A stretch of 64,000 nucleotides of DNA from Undaria pinnatifida (lineage: Eukaryota; Sar; Phaeophyceae; Laminariales; Alariaceae): positions 5,353,419 to 5,417,418 of the forward strand of contig JABAKD010000016.1 in the NCBI GenBank assembly GCA_012845835.1. Reading direction: 5' to 3'. The position numbers and the translations under genes are program-made. Below the pieces are notes generated by a model. That model did not search any database. It was not told the DNA's origin and was given only the letters and a program-made list of their open reading frames with translations. Positions 34,901-46,900 of this stretch are shown here, piece after piece. Numbering within the stretch: position 1 is the first letter of the stretch; the number at the start of each line of letters is the position of its first letter.

Positions 34901-37900
34901 TATGAGGTGCACCATTTTGCCTAGAAGAATCTTCAGTTAAGGTGCCCTACATGATACGTCACCCACAAAACTGATTTATATTGACCTGAACGTTCAAAGC
35001 CGGCGAATAAAACCCATGACCCCAGAGTATACAATAAAAAACGTGATTGCAATAATATACAAAAGTAGCACTCCGACGAGCTTAGGGGTTAAGGAGCCCC
35101 GTTTATTTCAGAAGACAGCACAGCTAAAAAACGTGATATGAATGCCTCTAGCGTAGCATGATAATCTGTCATCATTATTATAGTTGATTAGTACTGGTCA
35201 ATATCATACCGTCCGTCAGAACGATTCAGCTCAAAACGTGCTACCCGTTGGCTGACCTCTAATCTTGCGCGGACAAGAGCCAAGACGGTGCGGTTCCACG
35301 GTTCGATATTAGCAAATGCCGAGTAGCGCGCCGTGGAAAAATAAGCATTAATAGTAGCGGGGAACCAACGCGAACACATCCCCACCAACCACCGAAGGCG
35401 GCATCAAAAGCTTCTGCTATTTCAAGGCATACTCTATCCACAAAATAATGAAGACTTGGCAAAATACACACCATGTGACGATATTGTTGACATTGTTAAG
35501 AATCAGGGCATGACGAGCATGACGGACACTGGGTGTGCTGATCCTGTCGTTGGGTAGAAAGAACCAGGGCCTTTTGTCACGTATCGGATGCCAGCTCGGT
35601 ATACCAGTCGGATCGGGTCAGGATGACCCGGCCCGACTCATGATAGTATGCAAAAACCCCTGACCCGACACGACCCGACACGACCCGACACGACCCGACA
35701 CGACCCGACACGACACGACAAGACCCGACACGACCCGACACGACCCGACACGATCCGACTCGACCCGACCCGACCCGACCCGACCCGACCCGACACGACA
35801 CGACCCGACCCGACCCGACCCGACCCGACCCGACCCGACCCGACCCGACCCGACCCGACCCGACCCGACCCGACCCGACCCGACCCGACCCGACCCGACC
35901 CGACCCGACCCGACCCGACCCGACCCGACCCGACCCGACCCGACCCGACCCGACCCGACCCGACCCGACCCGACCCGACCCGACCCGACCCGACCCGACC
36001 CGACCCGACCCGTGAGTTTTCGAACACCTCCTGACCCGACCCGACCCGACCTGACACGCGTTTGTTTTCAAATATCTGACCCGATCCACGGGCTGCGTTA
36101 GGACCCATGGAAAGCCCTAGAAATAACAAAATGACGCATGGTACGGTGTAGATAGATGCACCTTTTTGTTTCTAAGGATTCTCACTTGAAGATCTCTGTT
36201 TCCCACACAAAAATATGGCTTTTAGGGGGGGGGAAGTTCTACCCAATGAATAATCCTACGGCCTACAGTAGGCATACGGCAAAGCGACAAATATTGCAAA
36301 ACAAGAATTGAATTCCGACCGTTTTGGGATAAGGGAAGGAGTTCCGCCATTCAGAGATAAAAAAAACGAATAAAAAGTATTACCTCTATCGTAGCACGCG
36401 TCTAATCTGAAGACAGCGCACACAACACACAAAATTAGCACCCGCCCAAAATTCGCGGTGTGTTGCCGGTTGGTTATTGTCTCACGGTGGGTTTTTGCCA
36501 ATGCAATGTTCGCAAGCACAGCGATGCAAGCGGTTCTTTGTGCCCAGAGCTTGGCCCTACGCGCCAATAAGTGTGTGCTAGCCGGAGTTCCGGAGTATAA
36601 CATAGCCTTGTAATAGAGCGATGCGCCTGATGCGGGCGTTATTACGCAGTTTCACAAAAAAAAGTTGGTTTGTGCACCGTGTACACAAATGTGCTTGCTT
36701 CAAAATCCCATCTGGTGACTCGGGACTGCGTTCTCAGAATAAGCGCAGGGGGATCGAAGCTCATGTAGGACGGTAAAAAACAAAATAAACCGAGAAACGC
36801 AAATGAAAAATAGCAGGAATGCGCTTCTTGCCGAAACGAACAATCCCACCTGGTGACTCGTGACTGCATTCTCAGCGGCGACGAACTGCAACTTCTCCTT
36901 CGTGTGGGTTAAGATCTGGCAAGATCAGCAAAACGTCAAGTGAACAGCGGCAAACAGGGTGGTTAGAAACTACCGTCAGGCACGATCAGCCACATTCAAC
37001 GTCAATAATCTTCTTCACTTTCCAAGCACCAGCCAGGTAGTGTAACCACGATATACACCAGCCCAAGTCTGTGCTACCCCCTGCCAAGGTTGTGCCCAAT
37101 ACGATACCCACAGGGGGTGTTTATTCGTTTCCTGGTATTTTTTACGACGGTATCGTTCTCCAATGCAATGGACTCAGGCAGAGTTTTCACTTGAGGTGTG
37201 CCAATTTTGGTGAGAGGGGGGGGGATAACAAACATACCTCGGCGGCGAAATAATGACTGCTCCGTGTGATAATGAGAAATGACAATCGAAATTTGCTTGC
37301 CATTGTACAATATGCAGAATGAGTGTGGACCGATATCGCCCTTGGTAAATTTTTCCTGTTGATCGTGGACACGTCCTACAGTATTATTCGATAGAGGTGG
37401 CACTTATTGGCTGTTTTTTTCTTTTTTCTCCAAACGACGGTGCTCGTTAGCCCAAAATCGTCGTTTTTTTTTTTTTTTGCGCAAATTTGTTTTTGAAATG
37501 CCAATTATAGCACGGGACGGTTCACCGGGTTGTAAACGCTTTTCAGTTTCCCTTAAAAATCGGTTTACTATAAGTTAACAGCCTCAGAACACACACATGG
37601 CGTAAACACCTACCGAGCATGTGTCTCCTGTTGGTCCTGGCGGCACCCAGGGGAGTCATCGACCTACCTATACTCGTATCTTCAAAGTGACGGTCAGCCC
37701 CACTCAGAGCACTCTCTTCGTCCCCTCCCATTAGTTTTTTTCATTAGTTTTTGTTCGTTTCCAGCTTGTAGCCACAAGCGCCACTTTCCAAACTAGCTTC
37801 TTTTTTTCTTCTTCACCACAAGTGATCCTCACAGACACTTCGGCGCCACCTCTGCAGCTCTTACCACAGAGACAGAGCGTCGACACGCATCATCGTTTCA

Positions 37901-40900
37901 GAAAGACGCGTAGCTTCCGTGGTCGGCCGCCTACAGCGCGCCGTTAACGTATGTCTACGAGTGTTGGGTTTATTCTATAACATTGTTATTTGACAAAGGA
38001 AACAATTCCGGCAAGGTCACCCATTGCGCACATAAACAGTCTCAGCAAACAAATTTCGTCGGCAGATCGGTAGATCTGTGAGTCTGCACGACTTACGTAG
38101 CCGAGTGCAGTAGCCATTAGTTGGGCTATAGGAATAATCAGTCGTTTTCCGGCGGTGACAGCTATCCGACTTATTGGGTTTTCTCGTTTGTAGAAAGGCG
38201 TGTTTTGTATTGAATGCGGGATGTTTGCTTTTCTCTGCGAATCGCTGCGGGCTTTGGCATGTGGCTCCCAAAAACGTCGCATCCTTCTGCTTTCCGATGA
38301 AAGAATGTCGTACAGTTAAGGCTCGCACTTGATAAATGGTATGTTGTTACGAAATTAAGGCTCGGCTCTTCACAAAAATAAGAAATTCGACGTGAGAACC
38401 GACTGTCCTACTAAAGTCAGCCAGTCTGCGTCGCCGTGTCGCAGCCAAAGGAATACTTCATAGGTATTAGTGGTGAACTCCTGCTGACTCACAGGCCTAC
38501 AGATTGGGATATTCTTCATTCATTTCTTTACCTGAACCGTGGTGGTGTTCTTCTTCCTGAGCTTGAGAATTTCCTCGTTTCTCTCCTCGATCTTCTCGTT
38601 CACGGTTTGGTTTTCGATCTTGAGCTGCTCGAAATCGATCAAGTGAAGCCTGCAAAACGAAAAATTGGCCAAAACAAATTGCGGGTTAGTGGTACATCCG
38701 CGGCTGCTCGTGAACACGCTCTACAAACAAATGATGCACCGATGTGCACAGCTGCGGTGAGGGGGCGGAGGGCGGGGGGGGGTGGCGTACTTATTTATTG
38801 CTTGCCTTGGAAACTTTACTATTGGCCACGGGTCCCTTCCGAGACAGAGCATCGTTCATACTCCTATTAGAGACACCTTCCCTTCCTAATAGAGACACCT
38901 CCAGCATTTGCGGTACGGGGGGCTGTACTCACACATGTTATGCATAGCCGTAGTCGTGCGACCATAGTGATAGACCCTCTCACCCCTACAATGCCGGGAC
39001 GGAGCACGTCGGATTTGCACCAAACCAGGCAGGCGTCACGTGCACAAGGCGCGAATCACCGTGAGGTGTTCGGCGAGTCGCATGAAGCGTGAGCTGCATC
39101 CCACTAAGAACCGCTTGTGAGACGGACTTCCGCACCTTGTGCATACTTACTTTCTTGGTATCGGAGGCAGGATCGAATGCATTTATTTATTTGCTGATGT
39201 GGCCACTTCCAGAGGCAGCAATGGGGATGCTATATCGCTGCCAGTCTGGTTCGCGGTACGAAGGGGGGGGGCGCTAGCGCACTTAACTTCGGCGGATGTG
39301 CCACTAGCGTGACTGTATCTACGCTATATACCCGCAGTCCTAAGAAGAAGCTACTGCGCTTGTTTATTTCGCGATATTTACCGCCATGATGGACTTGTCT
39401 TGATGATGGACTTGAGGTGTTTGATACGCTGCGCCTACAAGAGGTGCATGGCCTATGCTGCACCAAAAATAGCTACAGTACAACACTAATATACCGTAGA
39501 TCGGACCCGATCGCGTAATTTACAGGTTGGAACGAGGGGCCGGGACGCGATAATGTCGCGGGATATGAGTGCTTTCAAAATAACATCATCGAGCGAAGTG
39601 TTTTGATGGCGTGATGTGGTCGGCCCTGCTCACCCTTCCGCCAGTTGTTCCTTTGCTCGGAGGTTGCCCTCTACCTTCTTGAGCATCATGCGCAAGTTGA
39701 TGTTCTTCAGGCGAACCTGCAGATAGAGTCCGATAAGCAAAGACGAAGCAAGTCGCGCATAACCATGCGAAGTTGCAAAACACTGTTGTTGCAAATGCGT
39801 TTTTCGTTTAGTAAATTTCCTTCGCCATAGGGTTGCCCTCTACGTTCTTTCAGCATCACGCGCAAGTTAGCGTTCTTGAAGCGAACCCGCCGATGGGTGA
39901 GGAGCAGGGGTAGGGTATCGCAAAACGGCGAAGCATGCTGTGAATACTACGCTGTGAGTTGGCTGACAATACGAATGGTAGATGGCCGACACGTTAATAG
40001 TTGAGAGTCAGGGTGGTTCAGGAGATTGGTGGGCGTACACAACAGGTGATTCCACCCAGACTGCGGGTGGTCATACAGCAATTTCGACACTTGCTGACCA
40101 GAGGGGTGGCGTGTTCATTCTCTGAGACTCTTCACGTGAACAGCTCCATACCCCACCCAAGCAACGACGCTCGAGAAACACGAACTTACAAACCAAAATG
40201 ACAATCCCATTGACTAGGGACTTGGAAGCATCCCGGTCATTCCGGTTAGTTTCGCTCCGCGTTCTTGTATCTGAGTGGTGCGGTTGCGGCTCGCGATATG
40301 TTTTCTATCGAGATGGCCTAGAGCCAGGGTTAGGGTTATGCGGTTATGCGATTATGCGGTTGTGCAGTTATGCGGTTATGTGGTTATGCGGATATGCGGT
40401 TATGCGGTTATACGGCTATGCGGTTGTGCGGTTATGCGGTTACGGTTAGGACACGCCCTACGGTAGAGGTGCACCAACCATTGTTTTTCTAAGGCTCCTA
40501 ACCTCATGAGGAGATCGATACTATACCTCACACCAAGAAATGTTTTTCAGTAAACTGAAAGTAAAACCCCAAGGCCTAGGTTTTACCGCAAAAAACTTTT
40601 TCCGGAAAAGAAAAAAAGAGGAAGACTGACCTTCCGACGATTTTTGAGTTAAAGAGCCAGCTCCGTCATTCAGAAAAACTGTTTAGCCAAAAACGGGTAA
40701 ATACCTCTGTCGTAGCACGCGTCTGACGTCAGGTGACTATGGCTTACGTTTTCCCACCTATTTATACCTACCTGGTAGTCTTTAAGTTCGAGTTTGCCGT
40801 ACCACTTACTCGAGGAAATGGTTGACATACGCTTTGATTTGTGTATAACCCTAACTCAAACCCTACCCTTAAACCTAACTGCATCAAAAGCAAACAACCA

Positions 40901-43900
40901 ACGCAGGGTTCGCCCCATTCGTCTCGTACATAGTGTATGTCAAGCATTTTCTCGAGCGAGTGGTAAAGTCTACGGGTAAGCCCAGCTAACTCAAAGCCCC
41001 GAGTGACACACCTTCTCTAGATACAGAATATTGTTCGTGCGTTGTGTTTTTTGTTAATGCGGCAACAACAACGAAAGAGCTCCCCAGGACAGGTACATCG
41101 TGAGTCGGGAGATGTCGAGGGTGCGCGTGGGCACGGCGTGTGTGTTTACTACAGCGGTACCGTATACGGCTGGTAGGGTTTATTTATGGTAGGGTTACCG
41201 ACAGCGACTACAAAAATTTCATGCATCTCTTGTGTCCTTGCATGCATTCCCTACATCTCGCAAGTTTCCTTGCGTGCATTCCCTTCGTCTATTCGCGACT
41301 GTCGTGTACCTGGCATCAACCACCGCGGACGGGGCGGGGGGTGGGGGGGGGATAATTATGCCATGCATGGCCGTAGTCTCAAGGCTACATACCCTTGCAC
41401 CCGAAAAAATCCGGGACTGAGCAAGTCGGAATTTTGGTTGTGGTGTGTATTCAATAAGTTGTGTTGGTAAGAGCCGATTGCTATGGCTCAGGGGTTATTG
41501 TGCAAATCGTATCAAATCGTGCACGTGAGAGTGTCGAACCTGTCTTCCACTTAGTGTTTTTTTTCATCATCATTGTTTTACCTTCCAGCTCAACTCGCAA
41601 GAGGTTTCACCTTGAGCGGCCGTTTGGGCAAGCCGTGGCCACGGGTGTCTTCCCTTGTCCCCCCCCGGCACGTGCCTTCATTTTTGTCGCCCATAGGGCT
41701 AAGCATTATTTTCATGCTCGTCGATTTTCATCGATTTTTATGGTGCTCCATGTATGTCTTAACAAAGTGTATTGGGGAGAGCTGAGTGATAGCTTAGTAG
41801 GTATGGGATGTCTCTATCAAGTCGTATTCATGAGAACGTCGGTTTGTACTGACTGCTAGCTTTAGTGGTCATGGTGTGTGTAACCAGTTGTATCGGCGAA
41901 AAGTTCGAGCTGGCTGCTAGCTCGGTGATTGTAGCGTATCTCTATCAAGTTCTATTGGTGAGAGCTGACCGCTATTCTTCATATAGCTTAATCGGTATAG
42001 AGCTGACTGCTAGCTCAGTGACTATTGCAAGCGATTCTCTAACAAAATTTTGCACCAGTGAAATGTCGAGCTGACTGCGAGCTTATCGTTTATGGTGTAC
42101 AATAGTGGGGCCTATATCAGACGGCATGGTGTAAGGGATTTTGGCCGCACTATATCGAGAGGCCAACCTATTCGTATAGGCAGTTGTGTCGAGAAATACA
42201 GTGGTTCGTGCCAACCGATTTTAAAAGCCCTATATAGAGTGGCCGCCTTATTTTAACCGCCTTATATGGGCAAACCTCACTACTCTATCTTGATAAGTTG
42301 TATTTAAGCTGTACATACACTTAACAAGTTGTTATTTTAATAGTGAATAGTGATTGTCGTGTGGTCACCTTTTCGATGTCCTCGTCTTTCTTGGCTTCCG
42401 CGGTCTCGAACTGAGAGATCACACTCTTCGGGATGGTTTTGCCCGTCCTGCTGTGTTCCGCCGTCCGAGCGATCTTCCGGTCGTACACCGTACACCGTAC
42501 ATCGTACATCGTACACCGTACATCGTACATCGTACATCGTACATCGTACACCGCACATCGTGCATCGTGTATCGTGCATCGTGCATCGTGCATCGTGCAT
42601 CGTGCATCGTACAGCGCACATCGGGCACCAAGCGGGCAAGTGGACAAGCAAAACAAGCCGAGCGTTAGTGCTGTCATGGTAACAAAACACACGCACACGC
42701 GGTTGTGGGCGTGGAGAACCGTAAAAGGTCGAGCCCTCCTCGCCGTGTCATCAAGAGCGTTTTATCTTTCTGTCATCACTGAACGGCCCCGGCGAGATGT
42801 TAGTGCTGGCTTCATCCGCACCCTACTCGGAAACCGCAAAACAAACTTTCATTTTTTCTCCCTGAGGGTTAGTTGCATACCATGTTACGAGACGTGGGAC
42901 TTGCTGCCGTAGAGGTGAACCATTACGAGGGGGGCTGCCGTTTTGTTTTTTAGTGATAAAGTGAAAGTTTCTGCCGGTTGTCAATCAAACCCATAGTCCA
43001 GGCATACAACAAATTTTATTTCGCGTAACAAGAACGACCTTGAACGAATTTTATTGCGAAAACAAACAAAATTGACTCCCGCAAGTTTCAGTGCGAACAC
43101 AAGAACGACGTTCAACAAAGCCTTATTTTGCAAAAAACAAGGATGACTCCAAACAAGTTTTATATGCAAGACAAGAACGACTTTCAACAAAGCCTTATTT
43201 TGGGAAAACAAGAATGACTCCAAACAAGTTTTATATGCAAGACAAGAACGACTTTCAACAAAGCTTTATTTTGTGAAAAACAAGGATGACTCCAAACAAG
43301 TTTTATATACAAGACAAGAACGACTTTCAACAAAGCCTTATTTTGGGAAAACAAGAAAACTCCAAACAAGTTTTATATGCAAGACAAGAACGACTTTCAA
43401 CGAAAATTTATTGCGAAAAATAGAACGAATCCAACGAACCAGGTATTCTAGTCTATACGGTATGCAAATCAAGAACGACTGTCAACATTTTGTTTTTGCG
43501 AAAAAGATCATGACTCCAAACAAAATATTATACACTATGAAAAACAAGAACGACTTACAACATTTTATTTTTTGCGAAAACAAGAATGACTTTAATCAAT
43601 CCGACAAAATTTGTGTGAAGGACGCCCCCGCCCGTCGTTCGGGAAATATATTAGCCGAAAAAGTGCTACTACACTGCAATAGCTCTCTCTATTGTACATA
43701 GATAGCACGCGTCACGTGTCTTCCCCTGTCTGAAGCGACAAGGTTGTCATCATTTCGCAAGTGCTTTTTTTTTTAACCACAGCATAAGAATATCCCACAC
43801 TACAGTAGGTGGCCCTATATAATGCGGGTCATATAGTGCGGGTGTCCGATATTGTGCGGGTGAAATCGTTTGGCACAATATAGACCCCTCTATAGTGGCC

Positions 43901-46900
43901 GGTTTTTATATAGTGCGGGTGCCCGGTATAGTGCGGGTAAATTTTCGTGACACATACCCGCACTATATAGGGCCACCTACTGTAGTTGTAAGTAGTTTAT
44001 CCCCCAAAAATGTTGTTAGAGTTCTAAAGGGGCGAGGTAACCCCTGCTCCTATGCTGCCAAAACAATCCTAACTTCATTCCAAATCGTTTGTCTGCAAAA
44101 ACCGTGGGTGTGCAACTTTTAAAAGGGTTTTTGGTGAAAACTGGAGAGTTTTGGCTGGGGTTGCCGTAGAAATAAACGTCCCCGAGACGGTTTGTTCGAC
44201 TCGGGCAGAGAAAAAGACTCTCCCGTCGCGTAGGCATCTTAACCGCGCGCTGTCGGCGTGCTGTCAGTTGTGACGAAGTGAACAGCGGGGATAGAACACT
44301 ATTAATAGAGCATTGGCACACAATACCTCCTTCTTGGTATCGTAACCGCGTGCTATAACCGTGCTTCGGTGTGGTAAATTGAACATCCCTCCCGACGAAT
44401 ATGCTGCATTTTTATGGACAAAATATCATGTAGAACAAGCCGTTGATAACACTGAACACAAAATACACTATTAATGGCATAACTGCAATCAGCATTTACT
44501 TTGAAAGCAGTGTTTCCGAGCCCTAATCCCATTGGCCGAGCCCTCCCCCCGCCCGCCCGCCCTCGACCAACGGGTGGGCGCCGGGCGCGCGGCGCGAGTT
44601 ACCCCTTGGGGTAACCCCTCAGTCCCGCCGCACCCGGGGAGGATAAGGTCCAATCCCCGGTTCAAACATCCTTCCATCTCTACAGCTCCGACAACCGGGG
44701 GGACGAAAATGGAGTTCTCCCGGGTTGATACCGCCCCGCACGATATGGAAACCCCAATCCCATTGGCTGATCGCTTGTTAGCTGGAGCGAGTAGAACCAG
44801 CTCCACCTGGGGAGGATAGGGCCCGACCCCCGGTTCAGAAATCCTTCGGGATCTCTATAACTCTGACACCCGAGGGACAAAAAAGGACGATCCCCTGGAT
44901 GGACACCCCCTCGCACGGTGTGGAAACCCCAACGCCACTGGCTGGTCGCCGATTGGATGGGGCTCGTACATAGAGCCATCGCCACGGGGGAAAAATATAT
45001 TCTCATTCACGGAACAAAAATCCTTCCATACATTTACAACTGCTGTGACAGCCCGGGGACTAAAACCCATGTCTTCCGGGTCAACATTGCCTCGCACGGT
45101 GTGGTCTCTCTTGAAGGTGTTGTGAGCAAGTTGGACACGAGAACTTTGGTGACGTTCGTGGGAGAGGAGAGTTATACTCGATAATCGGTTGGAAAAGCCC
45201 CGGAGTCGTTGATAACAAGGATCCTGATAAACTAAGGTTAACACACAATAATACCTCTCTCTTGAAGTCCCGGAAGGAGTCGGAGATCTCTCGTGATTTA
45301 TACTCTTTCTCGTCCAATCGAGTCTGCAGCGCAATGGCCACAGTGTCGTACTCAGCCTGCCACGACAAGAGCGAGTGGGAGTCTGTCATTATCAAAAAAA
45401 ATATTTCGTTTTTGTATGAAATGGTTGTTATGCCGAAACAAATGGTGGTCATGCGATCAATATCGCCTCCCTCGAATATTTATAAAAAATATTGAAAGTA
45501 CGAAATATTATAATTATATTTTACACCCTTTTTCCGTTTTTTTTTTTCAATCATCACATTCTTCTACTTTCCAACTCAACTCGTGAGAGGCGTTACCCTC
45601 AGCTACCTTCTGGGCAAGCCGTGGTCACAGGTGTCTTTCCTTCTCCACCCCCCTGGTACGGGCCTTCATTTTCATCACGCATAGGGTACAGCACTCCCAC
45701 TTTTCAGCTTTTTATGCTCGTCGACTTTCATCGACTCGCGCTCTCGGGCTTTCCGCTATTACGGTCTTCAATTTATTTCGCAAGAAAACGTTCCTACGCG
45801 CACACAAGCATGCAGTCTTAATATGGTATTGATAAGGAGGATTCGCACCCGCATCCTTGACTTATTAATAGCACGGACGAGATTATTCTACTGCTACTGT
45901 ACAGGGGACGCCTGCCTCCTATTCAATATCGTCTTTGCGAAACATGTAAATTACTTAATGTCTCGAATTAATGAACGGCAGAGGCGGGCTACGACAGAGG
46001 TAACGGTGACCGCCGGTAGTGACGGCTAGCGCTGGATTCGCTACCACGGAAACTAAAGGATACCCCAGCTAGAGCTGGGTTGCGAACACAATTGAGCTGA
46101 ATTGACACACCGACATGTATGTGGAATACGTGGAAGTGTGGTGAGCTTAATCTTTATTTGTCCCCATCCGCCGGAGGGCTAAAAAAAGAAAAAGGAAAAG
46201 GAAGACAGAGGTATACCATTCTTCGGCTAATCTGAACGGTTAAAAAAATGAAAATCAAAAAGAAGACAACAGGTATATATACCACTTTTTTGCGAATCTG
46301 AACGATTAAAACAAGAAAAATTAAAAAGACCACAGAGGTATACCACTTTTTGGCTAATCCGAACGACGGGGATCCTTAACCCAACGTCGCCAGAAAGTTC
46401 ATCTCTGACGTTCTTGTTTTGCAGTATTATCGTCTTCTTGTTCCTAGGAAGAAACTATTAATAATGAAAACCTTGAATCGGTTTAGTGTGAACGTGTTTC
46501 CTACAGTTTCTGTCTCTTCGTTCTTTTTGGTGACATGCCAGTTTTCTAGGGGTATCTGCTGCACCTCGTTTATGCTTCACCTTTCTTCACCTTACCCTCC
46601 TAAAGAAGAAAGGCACCAATGAAAGCCTTGATTTACTTTATTATAATAATATAACAGTATGAACGATTTCCTGCACATTTCTGTCTTGGTTGTTTTTGGT
46701 ACATGCTAGTTTCTGAGAAGTATCTGCTGCTTCTCTTTGTACTTACGTTGCCTTCAATTATGGTTCGTTTAACCTCAAAGACGTCGTCTATTTATGTTTG
46801 CTTCTAATAGTTTAACTAATTATTTGATTATGGCATCCCCGCTCTACTGACCTGTACTTCGAAACATGCTTTCATCGTCTCTTTCGATTCTGCAAAATAA

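Noticed and set aside
35577..36129. Gly-Ser-Arg-Val and Pro-Asp-Thr-Arg repeat frames of 128-170 codons
   Set aside because: Pentanucleotide array; all frames are open because the unit contains no stop. The same holds at 52357-52611 and 54270-54799.
39823..39893. Alternative, mutually exclusive exon 11
   Set aside because: The acceptor AG is missing and the frame is broken, so it is a pseudo-exon rather than an alternative exon.
42482..42622. CRISPR-like regular repeat
   Set aside because: Contiguous 7-bp units with no spacers, in a eukaryotic intron. The other tandem arrays were rejected as CRISPR for the same reason.
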